Assembly: GCA_900618425.1 (NCBI GenBank) | Contig: UZAN01039946.1 | Location: 36,743 to 100,742, forward strand | Origin: Echinostoma caproni | Lineage: Eukaryota > Platyhelminthes > Trematoda > Plagiorchiida > Echinostomatidae | Length of the DNA: 64,000 bases | Direction: 5' to 3' | Shown: piece by piece, positions 1-12,715 of the stretch | Layout of the letters: each line of letters opens with the position of its first letter | Position numbering within the stretch: the first letter of the stretch is position 1 | Program-made: the position numbers and the translations under genes | Notes under the pieces: generated by a model | What the model was told of the DNA's origin: nothing | Databases searched by the model: none | What the model saw: the letters and a program-made list of their open reading frames with translations, nothing else

Positions 1-3000
1 ACTACCTCTCAAATATGCAAACTAAAAGAATCAAAGTTTACCGGATAGAATCCACATAATTTCACAATCGCACAACTTATACATGAAGACTCTTCCAAGC
101 ACAAAATCAATTCAGTGCCTCTGTAAAATTATTTGTCTACGCTTGATTTATTTCAGCGTCAACTTATAACCATCTCTACGAAACAAAAGTCAACTATTCA
201 ACTTGTTCACTTGTTCGCTTGTTCATTTTCTCTCAGTTGTTGACTTTGTTGGTGTTACAACACTGTTTTGTTTCATTGCAGAATCAGGTTTTTTGTTGCT
301 TAAGAAGTACGACGTTTTATTCTCGATTTCTATCTGGTCAATCTTAAAACTAAATACTTAGAACACCAAAAGTGCTTCTTTAATAATAGCCATGTTCAAA
401 GATTCAAGTATCCGAATGCCTAAGATAGCACTGGCAACTGCATACACAATAAATTTGATATCATTCAGTAAATTACACTGAGCAAATGGTACTGGCTACA
501 CGACTCAGCCATGTGAACGCTGACTTATATGACGGCTATCGGTTTTATTTATGGTACAGTTTCCAGGAGCGATAAAACGAATAATGGGGATGTTTTGTCT
601 TCAAGCAGTTTGATGCAGGCGCTAAACCTACTCACGAAATGACTCATGATGAAGCGCCTTCTCGGCACCAAACAACTGTGAAAGGTATGTTGAATGCCCA
701 AACACGTTTGTCTACATTATCATCCCTCCCCACTCCAATAACAATAAAAACGCATGCAAAAGGTATCATCCCACCTTGCCCCGCCCATCTTGCACGTATT
801 TCTGCAATCAGTTCTTTTTTACCCCACATGTTGGCTTGTTCAAAATCAGGCTTACTTTGATATTCGGAATACCATTATTTCATAAGTTCAGTGTTCATGG
901 GTATGTGGGTTGCACGTCTCTTTTTTCTGATGAGATCAGATTTCACTGGAATAAACACGAAAGCGCAATCGAAGAAGTTTAGCATTGCAGTGGTTAATTT
1001 TTACCTCTCAGTTTTTATTGTAGTGACGCGTTCTTCATCCCTTTTGTTACACGCATATAATCCAACCAAATGTCTGTAGTTTTTTATACTAGACCAGCTA
1101 CCTTTAGTTGCAGCACTGGATGCTTCGAGAGACACAGGGTGGAACATCTTCGTTGTGTACTCCTATTCGGGTCCATTCAACAATTTGATAACCACTGGCT
1201 ACCCGTTCACGGCGGACTAACCCATTCGCAGCGCTATCGAACAGAACCGTCTAGTGATACTATGACGGCAGGCAGCGAATAAAGGTAACAATGTCGACTT
1301 TATTCATGCCCTACTGTGTTCTTGATTTAAGTAGTGACCTCCTTAATAACGTGCTTAAATTTCTACTTGAACGAAATAACTTCTTGATAAAATTTGTCTT
1401 GGGTCTGTGAAACAGGATTGGGGTGACCTTTTCGGACAGTGACACATTCCAACCCTAATCACCACACATTGTTGAACTAAGATAGAACAATGGTGACCGT
1501 GGGACAACAGGCACAAAATTCTGCTTTCCATGGATCGAATTAAAACACAAGACGGCACAGATAGCCGCAAATTGGTGTATCCAATGCGTATTATTAGGAC
1601 TGAAACACTTCAATTGTTCAGTTGAAACACGGATGATGCTGTACTATTTAATTCAAACACATTTCAGAAAGTACTTTAAATAAATGAAAGTTAAAATTTG
1701 AGTATTATCCTACAATTTTTCTTCACAATCATTGGGCATCTTTTGAATGTCAAATGATTTATCTGGGAAAAACGCAGACACATTGTAGGCACAGTTTCCA
1801 CAAACCATCCCGTAGATACTCAACGTTGGAAATTTTTCTGCAAGTTTCTGCTGTGTGTTAAACGTTGACCAACATGATGAATACAGGTACACATCAGTTT
1901 TCACAATTCATTGCATATGTTTCCCCATTATTTAACCGCAATAAGTCTCTTAGGCTAAACTCTAGGTCCAACACTGGTCACTGTTGTACAATAGTTACGT
2001 CTGGGGTGAATTTTAATTATTCGCTATCCTTCCAGTCACTACTCCCGTGAAAAAGGACATTGTTTCTCAAAACGGAACACGCCCTTCCATCAAGCTCATC
2101 ACCCTATTTGTGTGCCAAACTGTAATGCGATAAACAATGGGAATGTCTTTTAATCACAAAATCCACCGTTGAATAATAAATATCAGTATCATAATACTTG
2201 CAATAAAGAATTGAATAAAATTTAATCAGAATAAACAACTCGTTGAGTCGGACAACAGCTGACGTTTGCGCATCTCCCAACCGTGTATGGTCTTTTGTAG
2301 AGAAACTGCGGGCTCTTACGATGTGGTGTCTAAGTCCTGCACAACTCAAAATAAATGTCTACTGTAATCAAGGTGTCCATGAGAATTTAGTCTGGTCATA
2401 CATGGTCTTTTTTGAAGTGTTTCTTGTTATTTTTTTTCTGATGCAATTGCTGAAATTGCATTGTGCCTTACGTTGCCTCCCTGACTGGATTGTAAAAAGT
2501 CAACTTTGTCAGCTGGTCACCTAGCACAGGAACATTAAAGACATTGTTGCTGAGATGTTGGTTCACTGGCTTCTGACAAAAGAGTCTGTTCCGATTCTTT
2601 ATAGGGCATTCCGATAAATCGGAATTGGTACATAAACATATCATTATAAACCAAACTGCGCTGGCCCATCATTTGATAATGATGGTGGGAAATACAATTT
2701 ATTCACGAACTGATATGGCGGGATCTAGCCACTGTGTCCCATTGCTTTCCATTATGATTTTGAATTTCTTTCTGAACGTGATCAGTTGATGAATTGATAA
2801 AATCTTTCACTGGTAGGGAATCTTCTGGTTTGAACACCAATTCTGATAATTTTCAGAGTGGCATTAGACATTATTGATTCTGGTTGTTTATATCTATTCT
2901 TTCTACCCACCAAAAATGACTTCTACAAAATAAACCGACAATTCTGGGAGTGTTTTCTCATCCAGCGATCTGAAAATCTGTCAGGGCCCCATCCATGTAA

Positions 3001-3942
3001 GCCATAATGAGTCGTGTGATTGGGATTTTCACCACTCCTTAGAACTCAACTTCCAAAAGGATAATGATGTTTCTTCCACCCTCAACACTATCAATAGGAT
3101 TATTACATTTTGTGTCGTGATTGCATCAATTTTGTCATGAATAGTCAAACGAGGATCATATCTGACTCCATTGCCAATCATAGCCACCATGCTTCTTGTT
3201 CTGTTCGCGATGAAACCACTCACTCACTATCAGTCTACTTATTCAGAGTCAGGTAACTAATTGCCTTTCTCTCAAAATGTTGGTCTCGAAGTTGTAGTTG
3301 TTGGTTTTCTCCCAGACTACTTTATTGACCTCTGCTTTAGCACCCTTCTCGGATTGCAAAGCATTTACCGTGCATTCCAAGTCACTCGTCTCGATATTGC
3401 CACACATGCAGCATCGTAAATGCCGACTTTTTTGTTTACACGCCTCCTGACAGATGTACTGGATTGGTTGATCGAATCATTCGGGACGAACAACAGTGTT
3501 TGCATTATAAAATGATAAAACCTACATCCCATCTGTAAATGTGCGGCATATTTCAACTCCTCTCGGCCAGAACAACCATAGCGAGAAATGGTTTCGTTCA
3601 CTATCTGTCTGCAGGGTTTTTCTTAAATTTCATCTTCAGTGCCGTCTGCCCCTGGAAGTTTCACTAGTAGAAAAATGTCCGAATGATTCGTGCGTTTTTC
3701 CTAATATGTTCATCATATACCGTTGGTTCAGAACCTCTGAGAAACACCAATAGCCATAGTCTAAAAGACACAATTACATATTTCAGTTTTATTACTGTTG
3801 ATACAATTATGACGACAGAGCTATACGGTTGATAGCCAGGAACCAGCCCTATAAACTTGATATTTCAACATGGGCCCGCTAATTTGGATTTTGAAAATCA
3901 CCGATGCGCTATGGAAATTTACAATGCGTTGGGAATTCATCC

Positions 3943-3962
3943 TTTTTTTTGGGGGGGGGGGG
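3943..3962. repeat. T8-G12 homopolymer junction
   Basis: Eight T followed directly by twelve G. It is either a simple-sequence tract or a place where the assembly is unreliable. A second G run (11 G) sits at 11504-11514. Confidence 0.9.
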
Positions 3963-4915
3963 TGCATGAGGCACCATCGAATTTGATCGAACTATCACCG
4001 TGCTATCACACAATCCCTATGTACGTTTGCCGGAGTAGTATTTCATATACGGGTACAGCTGTAGTTTGGGCTTAACACACATTCGTATCGTCTATTGCAC
4101 GTTTTCCGAGACCAACTAATCATTCATTGACAGACATGCTTCACAATTCAGTTCTGTACGTCACTATTCAAAGGGATGTTCTTCCCTCAATCCGTGCACA
4201 GGATTCGAATCAAAAAATCTTAGGCGACAGATTTAATCTCACCTTTCCGAAACTCTACCAGTGTTACGAAGTTTCTCTACGGGTCATGAAGAGTTCTAGC
4301 CGTATTCGCATTCGCCGCCTTTGGTGATTTACAAAACACACGATGGTTGTGGTGTACTAGAAACAAAAATACAGATCAGTTGGGCACAAAAGCAACCCAT
4401 GTTACACAACATTTGAGGCTCGGAATGAGGATCACTGTTTTGTGTAAGAATCAATCTAACCGTGTCTAATACTCTTATTTACCGGAATCGAACTCGCTTT
4501 AAATAATAACGAGTAGAAAGGGACACTCCAGAGTGGTGCGACTCAAACGTTGTCCTTCCGGACCGTGGAAATCAACTCACCGATTGTGGGCGGCCAGTGC
4601 ATCGTTGTTCAATGAATTGAAAACGCTTTCCCGATTATTCAACATGATGCTCGATCTGGCACAGTGATCGCGGTGCAGAAACGTTGAGCAATCTGAATTG
4701 CATCACACCGGAGGCAGTTACCTGTCTCTGGTAGCCGTAGCACCCACGTGGTTCAACGTACATGAGCCCAAACTTGAAAAACAAACATACATGCACAAAC
4801 GCTCACTCAAGCACACTCTCAAGCACATCAGGTCTAAACAAAGCACACCAAACGTGAGCTACACCAATCCAAGTCGCCAACATACGAGGTAAATAAAATC
4901 GACATTAACATCAGC

Positions 4916-4954
4916 AAACAACAACAACAACAGCAACAGTCACACCAACAACAC
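4916..4954. repeat. CAA/ACA-rich microsatellite
   Basis: An imperfect (CAA)n tract interrupted by CAG and CAC units. No coding role is visible. Confidence 0.8.
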
Positions 4955-7147
4955 CATCAGCTCATTCATTGACGCGGTTTTACTTGTGTAGTCAAAGCGG
5001 AATGAACAAATGCACGCACACATTAAGCGCAGAACCAGGGTCAGTAATACAGACATACAACCAGAAAATAACCAGTCAACCTCGTGCCCTCACTGTTCAT
5101 GCAGATAGGCACACAGACACCCACGTGTGTGTAAACATCTATGTGGGGGAAGGCATACAAATTCGCAAAACATCACCAGCACCCCCTGTGGACAGGCAGT
5201 CATGCATGAACGTGACCGAACCGTTTGGCTTGTGAGCTATTGTTCTGCGTACCATCTTGGCAACATCAGCAACCAGACAGATGGAAAAAGAAAACACGGA
5301 AACCTTGAGACCCCAACGGACCTGTGTGATGATATTAGTTTGCGGTCAGATATTTGTGAGCAGCGGTGTGTAAAACAATCGAAACAACCATAAACATCCT
5401 AAAGAATTCTCTACAGCAGATGAAAAAAACTGTCACATTGTGTGACAGCAAACTTCGCGAGTGTAGGATTCCGTCTGGTCACAAGGTTACCAAATCATGC
5501 GTTTGCGAATGAGATCTGGAGCGTGGTCTGGAAAAACATCTAACTGGTAGTATGAATGACACACCATGTACGATCAGATTGGCTGAAACTTGCTGGTAAT
5601 TTTGAAATCAGAATTTATTATAAATACGGCTGAAGAAAAACTGTGTACGAGACGATAACGAAATTTGCCGTGAACTCCTCTGTAAGTTGATTAGTGCAGC
5701 AAGAGGGACAAATATATCTACCTTCCTTCGGATGAAAAACATATCATTTCTCTAGTGTAGTGTGGATAGTTTCGCGACAGAATGACGAGAACTAATCATT
5801 CCAACGGGGAAAAATATTGGAAGATGTTTTCATTCTTCTGACATGACATCAATCACTTTTTGCTACAGACCTAACCTTTGATTCCAGTATGACTAACAAT
5901 TTTACCGTGGCCACTTGGTCACCATCAGGATCGTTACCGGTGGACTTGTGTTCGCTCAAACGAGAGCCCAATCAGCTTGAACCATTGATCACACACTGCT
6001 TACCGCACATCAAGCATGTCACGTATGGCCCTTTAGTGATCAAAGAGTATGACGAATTACTGTTCACCCGTAATCCACTTCGGTGCATTGTGGCGGTTAC
6101 ACAGCCAAGGGAAACAAGCAAGACGTCCCATACAGTTGCCTGTCTATGGATTATATATATAGACAATTTGGTGCAACGTTTAGGCACTGAGTGATCTTGT
6201 GCTGCTGGACGTGAAGATAAGTTGGATTTGCTACTAAACATATAAGGCACGAAAAATCTGCGCAAAGGCAGGCCCTATCACTGATATCGAATGATTGGAC
6301 TCCGTAACAACGGTGTACAGAAAGTTCACTTTGGGAGGAGTTAATGTAGATTGTTTTACCTTTCAAGGGTGGTCAGCGAGTCCAAGTCATACATAGGAGA
6401 TTATCGAATGCACTAAATACGACTTTCCACACAGTAAAGCTCCAGATTGTGTTTAACCTAGAGGCTACGGTGTGACCATGATGAAAGAGAACAGGTTTTC
6501 ATCCTTTTTCTGCGACTATCACTCACTTATTCCGGAAATAGTTGGACTATCGTGGCATACAATATTTGACTTTTGCCCATTTTGTATGAACTCACTCCAA
6601 ACCATCGAAATGTACAGGGTTATGTGTTAACAGAAAACGCAGCGCACTGGTTTCCTGCATTGTTCTGCCGCAACGTTCCTTAGATGGATTGTTAAATACT
6701 GCTGTGTTTCACATGATCATTCGTTCACTCACAGAAATTCTATGATCCCCAAAACAAGGTTTATCCAAAACACTCTAAAAAGACAGATATTACTTCATTT
6801 CAATAAATTCAGGTGCATCCAGATACCAAGGTTGATATCGTTCAAATTCAAGGATTCTTTAGTTTTGGAGCAAAAGGGTGATAAGTATTACTCTAGATAT
6901 GGCAGACTGAATACCCTTCTCAACCAAAATTGGTGTAAAAACATTTAAATAGGAACAGCAATAGTGAGTATGCTTGTTTCGATTCTCGCTTCCACGAATT
7001 CACAGTATTTTGGTCAGCTGTATGCGTGGCAAGACAGTCGACATGGTGTAACGACCTTGGCAACTTGCCATTCCGTTTGAGTGTGAGTCGTGTTCATGTC
7101 TCACTGGACCACTTGGTTCATGGCGTCTGTATTTTCCTCTCTTGCAG

Positions 7148-7311
7148 ATTGTCAGTTCACCCTCTTCACGGAGAACCTCCTGTCTGTCGACGGTTCCAGC
7201 CCACACCTAGACTCTGCCCACTTGCGGTTATCTGATTTATTCGTTCACGGGGGGACATCCTGCGGCACACCCGAACCAAGCATCCTACAGTGGAGTGGTG
7301 GAGTGCATTGA
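7148..7311 (+). CDS. Possible terminal exon, unknown protein
   Basis: A strong acceptor (pyrimidine-rich run ending in TTGCAG) precedes a stretch that is clearly more GC-rich than its surroundings. Only the frame that starts two bases into the exon (phase 1) stays open, for about 54 codons, to a TGA. The predicted peptide is acidic/Ser-rich and I recognise no domain. No convincing upstream exon with a matching phase-1 donor was found. A consensus donor (CAG followed by GTAAGT) lies at 7427-7432, but in a different frame. It could equally be a repeat fragment. Confidence 0.3.
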
Positions 7312-8889
7312 TGTGTGTAATGGTAAAGTAAAATCAACTTTTCTCGCGTTCAACCTAAACCGAGAATACAGTAGTTGTACTTTGCACAATTTGTATCCGA
7401 AAACGTTTCGTTTTGTCTCACCAGGTAAGTACTGCAGATTAGGTTATATGAACATAAGAATAATAATAATAATAATGGCATTCAAATCACAACTTCCATG
7501 CATTTTCACATGTGTTCAACAGAATTCAAAGTTATTACTCTGAGGCTTTTGTCCGATTTAGGAGATTATACTATTTCTGTTCCCATTCGGGTTATGTGAC
7601 AACTTCCAGTGTTTTGAATTAGGGAAACTTATTTGGGATTTCCAACACGATGATGTTGGTGATAGCAACCCGTTTGTTTGAACCGAAGAACTATTTCTTC
7701 TCTCGACACAAACTAACTTTTAGAGAAAGAGGCTTTCTAACTGAACTTTAATGTCCAGGTAGTAATATTTACTTATCGGGGAACAAAAATGAAATCCAAG
7801 TGATTACGTTTCAAAAAGATTTGTCTCTATTGAGGTTATTCTAGTGCCTCCCAATCCCTTCCAGGCATTTCGTCAATGGCATTTGGCAACCGATGAGCCT
7901 TGGTTCTTCCACCAGTTCAATTCATCATCATCAGCGATTTTTTAGACTGTATTAAATGTTATGACTCCGGTGTGATTGTCAGTGGATAATCAGTGAACCT
8001 CAACAACAAATGGGGAACCTTGACCCTCCCCTAACCCTCATACGTTTCATACTTATTCTCGTTCATTGAAAAAGGAAATGCAAAGTCTATTTACAATGGT
8101 TTTAGTGCATTCACACATATATTAGATTACGTGTTTTCACTTGAGAATATTTCTTTCAATGCCAATTCTCATCGTCATATTGATGGAACAACATGAGCAG
8201 CCAACAAGCTCGTACTCGATAATTTCTTCCTTTGGTTACTAAAGTCATACACATAAATCAATATAGATATATATATATATATGTATAGGAAGTGAACAGA
8301 TTTGCAAAAGAATAAAGTCAGACTGAACATGCGTTGATTGGGCGATATGGATATGGTGAAGAGTGGATAGAAGAAGGGTAGAAACAAAAGTTTCTATTCA
8401 CTGATTTAGAATATGAAATCGAGAAACAACGGGAAGAGAAGGATGAAAGAGGAAACGGGATAGGAATAATAACATACTTCTGGCTTAGATCAAATGTTCA
8501 TGGGTGTATTGACTTTCTGCCTTGGGTCTGCTTCAGGATGGATGGAGGGCTTTACCAAACAGTTTTTTGAACATAGAGTTGATATCGATAACTTTATTGA
8601 TACCCTCTCTGCTGTCGCAAGGTGCCGTTGTCAGAGAGTTATGGGATACCTCGTAGACAGCTTCAGGTACACGGTGTCCGGTATCAACGTGGTGCGACGT
8701 GATTCCACTCGAGCTGTTGCTTATGTTTACCGGACTTAACCAAGCCAGATTGTGTTTTGTCTTGGAGAAAACTGCCTGTTCGTCCAGCATATTTAGCTTG
8801 CCGAACATGAGCAGATAAAAGATTAGGCTAACATTGAGGCAATTTACCTTTGAGATTTAATGACAACACAGATAGGTTAGTGAACTGTG
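7312..8889. other. No supportable gene; simple repeats only
   Basis: Holds an (AAT)n run near 7460-7475 and an (AT)n run at about 8259-8282. On the minus strand at 8533-8808 a frame carries a short stretch reminiscent of Penelope GIY-YIG tails, but nothing around it supports that. Confidence 0.5.
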
Positions 8890-10045
8890 TCCGTAAAAGG
8901 GCCGCATGAAACGTTCGAGAGATCGTTTTCCTAAGTCAGGTCAAGTATTTGCTCTATGCAATTTAAAGTCCTTTTTGAGCATCCCTGGAAAGATTACTGG
9001 GGACCCGTACAACCATAGGAGTAAAATACAGGCAAAAAGAAAACGTTTACTCAAGAAGCGACGGACAGCTAGTGTTTTCAGTTGTAAATTATAGTTTCTT
9101 GACCTTTCCAAATACAGAACCAACTTGGTCAAACCAGTTTACGGTTTGGTTTAGGAACACACCAAGATACTCGATATTTGGGGGTTGGACAATAGTATCA
9201 TCGCATGTGTTTAACGTGGGACAGGATTTCAGGAGATTGGCATAACGATTCCCTCTGTGAAGTGAGAACAGTATGTCTACATATTTAGAGGGACTGACAG
9301 TTAAGTCATGCTCAGCGGACCACTTAGCAAGGTTAGTAAGGTCAAGTTAGAGAGTGGGGGTGACATATGCATCCGGGTGGGCGATTCCAACCACAACATT
9401 GTCCGCATATTTAATGAGCAAAAGATTTTGAAAAGTAGGCATGGATGAAATATAAGTGGGGAAGAAAAACGGGGATAGAATGGCACCCTGTAATACCCCT
9501 GGTGAAGAAATTAAGGAAAAAGAAGGAACGACTAAGGTAACATGTGAACTGTGATCGATTTATGAAATAGTTAATGAGTACTGCAGTAATGGTTTGCGAT
9601 ATTCCGTTGGAACACAAAATATTTAACAGCATAGACCTGTCAACACAATTGAAGGCGTCACTGTAATCCACGAAACAAATTCTGACACCTTTCTTGTTTC
9701 CATCAAGTGCTGACAGAATGTAGTGAAACAGAGAAGCTAGGGCATCTAGTGTGGAGCGAGAGCGACGGTACGCAAATTGGTTTTGGTCCAGCACATTCAG
9801 CTGGGGTCAAATTCCTTGAAGGAGTAACTTCTCGAAAAGCTTCAACACAACAGATGTACATGCAATCGGACGGAATTGTGAGGTGCCTCTTTTAGGTACT
9901 GCAGTGATGGAGGCAGCTTTCCAACAATCCGGTGTAATTCCGTTTTCCAAGCACTGGTTAAACAGAGCGGTGAGCACTGGCGAAAGTGTGTGAGCGCACT
10001 CCTTAAGGATGGCAGCCTCCAACCTATCGCGACAGCGTATTATCT
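8890..10045 (-). mobile_element. CR1/jockey-like non-LTR retrotransposon RT, 5' truncated, decayed
   Basis: Read on the minus strand from about 10045, the fragment gives the RT fingers segment (a short stretch around LKECAHTLSPVLTALF, then a W-K-A motif), the QFAYRRSRSTLDAL block, and a palm block with an FVDYSDAFNCVDR stretch. After a frameshift the catalytic region reads YADN (9398-9409). The thumb region has an IEYLGVFLN motif, and a C-terminal LYGSPVIFPGMLKKDF segment lies near 8960-9010. Several frameshifts and stops make it dead. The endonuclease half is missing. The block order and the C-terminal motif match CR1-type elements of flukes. The plus-strand relic at 53.5-55.4 kb shares the same C-terminal motif and probably belongs to the same family. 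Confidence 0.85.
9398..9409 (-). other. RT catalytic motif changed to YADN
   Basis: The codons read Tyr-Ala-Asp-Asn where an active reverse transcriptase has Tyr-X-Asp-Asp. Loss of the second Asp would abolish polymerase activity, consistent with a dead copy. Confidence 0.8.
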
Positions 10046-10200
10046 TCAATTAATATGAAAATATCATCGGCGTAATGGTAATAGAATGGTAAGCCTTCTA
10101 TCACATCTTGAAGTTCCCAGTTTTCCAGTTTGGTGACATAGGTCAACCGAATTGGGCCCACTGCAAATCTATCCGTTTGCCTGTATAATTCCGCGTTGAA
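10036..10200 (-). mobile_element. Penelope-like element RT fragment
   Basis: About 55 codons open on the minus strand carry LYRQTDRFAVG, an eroded form of the Penelope block that normally reads (M/V)GSPLGP. They also carry a VTKLENWEL stretch and a YHYADDIFIL catalytic block. The same block order appears in the larger element at 11.5-12.7 kb (YRQMDRVATGSPLG, MAKLENNIL, RYVDDILF). The fragment ends exactly where the CR1-like RT begins on the same strand, and a trinucleotide microsatellite abuts its other side. Confidence 0.8.
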
Positions 10201-10208
10201 GCTTAACT

Positions 10209-10268
10209 GAACTACTACTGCTACTACTACTACCACTACTAGTACTACTATTACTACTGTTACTAGTT
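10209..10268. repeat. (CTA/ACT)n trinucleotide microsatellite
   Basis: An imperfect ACT/CTA trinucleotide array next to the 5' side of a Penelope RT fragment. A related (AGT)n array occurs at about 60743-60770. Confidence 0.85.
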
Positions 10269-10272
10269 ATAC

Positions 10273-11479
10273 TACCAATAGTACTATATTGTACCGTCAA
10301 CCTTCAGTGTATATATATGTACATATTTATAATTGTATTAGCTACAATAAAATATCCCTGTGAGTGGGAAGCAAACTGTGATAGATTGGTTTTGACTATC
10401 TTTCAGAACAGTAAAACTTGTTGAACAACCTGATTATCGGTTATTCATACTCTCGGAAAAAACGAAACACTCAATTCGTTTTACTGGTGTCAGTGGGCAC
10501 AAGATAGGTTTGAATATTAATGGGTCAAATCTGAATACGATTGTGTATGTGCAAGTGAGTGTGAGTGTGAATGTGGGTAATTACTCACGGTTTCAATGAT
10601 TTAATGGTTGTTTATATATGGAAAGTGGACCAGGAGCATTTAAGCTCGGGAATAAGGTAACATTTTGTTGAACGTATTTAATGGAATGTATTAGTATGAT
10701 TAAGACAGAATGACTAAACACGAGATTGTTTCCCACGTTGTGCTGAATTGAACCTGCTCAAATGATCCTGTGAAATCGTCATGGTTATCGTTCGATTCTC
10801 GTTTTAACATAGTAAGATTTGGTTTACAGTATGCGTATTGGTTTCTATTATTCCTTGGTTATTTACATGTGCGAATGTGGAAGGCGTTAATCAAAAGTGT
10901 TTGAGTCCAAAGGTCAGTCTCAATAACGATAGGGTTACGCATCCGTGCTAGGTTAAATCGATTTGGAGACAGATAACAACTAATGCCCCGGTGGAATACA
11001 GGCAGTGATCAATGTCCAGAAGGTGTGCGCGAATGAGGCTGGAGATCAACCCTGTTCCGTTATGATTGAGCCACCAGTGTACTTTATCCGGCCATTTATT
11101 TACCTTGCAGCGAAACCGACGCATAATGAATCCTAGATCCATCTGATAAGGATCGTGTATTCGGATGCCGCCGTCTTAGCCAACCTCTGACATTTATTTA
11201 TCCGTCTGAATATACCTTCATTACTCATTGTAAGAAAACACAAAGCAGCGAACAAGTTCGTTTGCGGTTATTCTTCTGCAAGCTGATACATCACAATTTA
11301 TAACAAAGTGTGGAAGAATCATGACAATTTGGAAATGAAATAATCCAAACTCTAGTTCCATGACCGGATGTTGCTCGCACTTTGGTCCTCTCATGTGCGC
11401 ATTGGTTTTGGTCATTAGAGGCGGGTGGTGGGATGGCTATGTCGTGTGTGGTGGCTTGGCCATAGAAGACCGAGTGTTC
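10273..11479. other. No supportable gene
   Basis: Short mutually overlapping frames without motifs. A GTGTGA-type simple repeat lies near 10550-10580. Confidence 0.5.
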
Positions 11480-12715
11480 TTACAAATTGTTTTTGGGAGC
11501 ATAGGGGGGGGGGGAATTATTTAGGTGGATTCCGATCGCTTCCGCTATGGCCCAAATGCGACTCCTAATCCTCTTAGATTGGCCGGTGCTAACCGCGTGG
11601 TTTGATTCTACTAGGTGTGAAGCGATTGAGCTGCTAATAGTCCTAATTACTCGACTGTTCAAAAATGCCGGGTGCTGCTCACGGACTGGTTCAAATAGAC
11701 GTCTGCTCGTGCGGCCAATGTACCTTGTCCCATAGGAACAGGTAAAGAGGTACACACAGAAAGATATGGCAGAAACAAGCAATTTATCGTTGCGTTGAAA
11801 GCACAGAAGAAGCCTGAAGATGAACGCAATAGGCATTTTTACTGTGGGAATGCTTTTTCTACAACTGTACTCAGCTTACGTGTCACCATACCGGCAGTTG
11901 TATCGCCCTTGAAAGGTAGCGATATGTAAGCCGGTTTCTTCTCAGCAGTAATGGTCTTATTTGGCAACCGGTGACGACCCAACATATTGTTCACAAATCA
12001 CTCTGGGTATTCGTTTCGAAGGAAAACCTTTTTAATAAACCTCAATTCTGTATCAATGGTATGGTCTGTACATATTCTTCTCTCCCTGGAAGCGAGGCTT
12101 TGAATCAAGTTTCTTATCCATTCCAAAGGCACACAGCCTTGGAAATGGATATACGATAGCTCCCTGTGGATCGCGCATTGAATAGTCCTGCCTGATCGAC
12201 GGTTTAGTAGAACGTCCAGAAATGCAAGCTGCTCATTCTCTTCTTTCTCTAGAGTAAACTTGATGTTTGAATGAGCTTAATTTAATAATTTTAAGAGTCT
12301 TGAGAGATGCACACTATCATTGACAAAGAACAAAATGTCATCCACATAGCGCTTGTAAAATGTGCAACGATCGATTGTACGTTTTAGGATGTTATTCTCT
12401 AGCTTTGCCATGAAGATATCTGCGAACAGTAGACCTAGGGGAGATCCCGTTGCTACCCTATCCATTTGGCGATATCGTTCGTCATTGAATTTGAATTGTA
12501 TGTTGTGTATGCAAAAGTATAGTAATTGTTCGAGATCACCGACTGGTATTCCAATTTCACAATTATTCCTTTGTATGTGATCACATATGTATTCAATAGT
12601 TTCATCACTGGGAACGTTTGTGAAGAGCGAACTGATGTCGAATAATGTCACGCGTATTCTGTTTATGTTTGCTTTTTTAATCTTAGCCACTGAGTAGTAG
12701 GAATCCCCTCAAATA
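11480..12715 (-). mobile_element. Penelope-like element: RT plus GIY-YIG endonuclease, 5' truncated
   Basis: The largest retroelement relic here. From about 12715 the minus-strand frame gives an RT palm block (TLFDISSLFTNVP), the VATGSPLGLLFADIFMAKLE block and an intact YVDD catalytic motif (12337-12348). It continues in the same frame through the thumb/linker (an ENEQLAFLDVLL stretch and an LPFKGDTT motif) to near 11850, with three in-frame stops. A frameshift then leads into the GIY-YIG domain (YGTRYIGRTSRRL, then SSSIASHLVESNHAV) and an AIAEAIGIHL terminal motif before the stop at 11480. This RT then GIY-YIG order defines Penelope-like elements. Copies have been described in schistosomes. 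The N-terminal part is missing. Inactive, but the catalytic residues are mostly preserved, suggesting a fairly recent copy. Confidence 0.9.
11504..11514. repeat. G11 homopolymer inside the Penelope C-terminus
   Basis: Eleven consecutive G (a proline run on the minus strand). Length errors here would shift the frame at the element's end. Confidence 0.85.

Larger units (their letters stand above)
1..7147. other. No supportable gene; AT-rich non-coding
   Basis: Open frames here are short (about 100 codons or fewer), overlap on both strands and show no recognisable motif. I see only simple repeats (a T8/G12 tract near 3950 and a CAA-rich stretch near 4930). A purine/pyrimidine-biased, CA-rich stretch at 4750-5200 gives long frames on one strand but has no protein-like character. 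It could hold unrecognised small exons. Confidence 0.5.

Noticed and set aside
4750..5390. Two long overlapping plus-strand frames (88 codons each)
   Set aside because: CA-rich, low-complexity sequence with few stops; both frames open at once and neither has a motif or splice context.
8533..8808. Minus-strand frame with an SSSGITSHHVDTGHRV stretch resembling the Penelope GIY-YIG tail
   Set aside because: The match is confined to about 15 residues; neither the YIG core before it nor the terminal AEA/LPW blocks after it are present.
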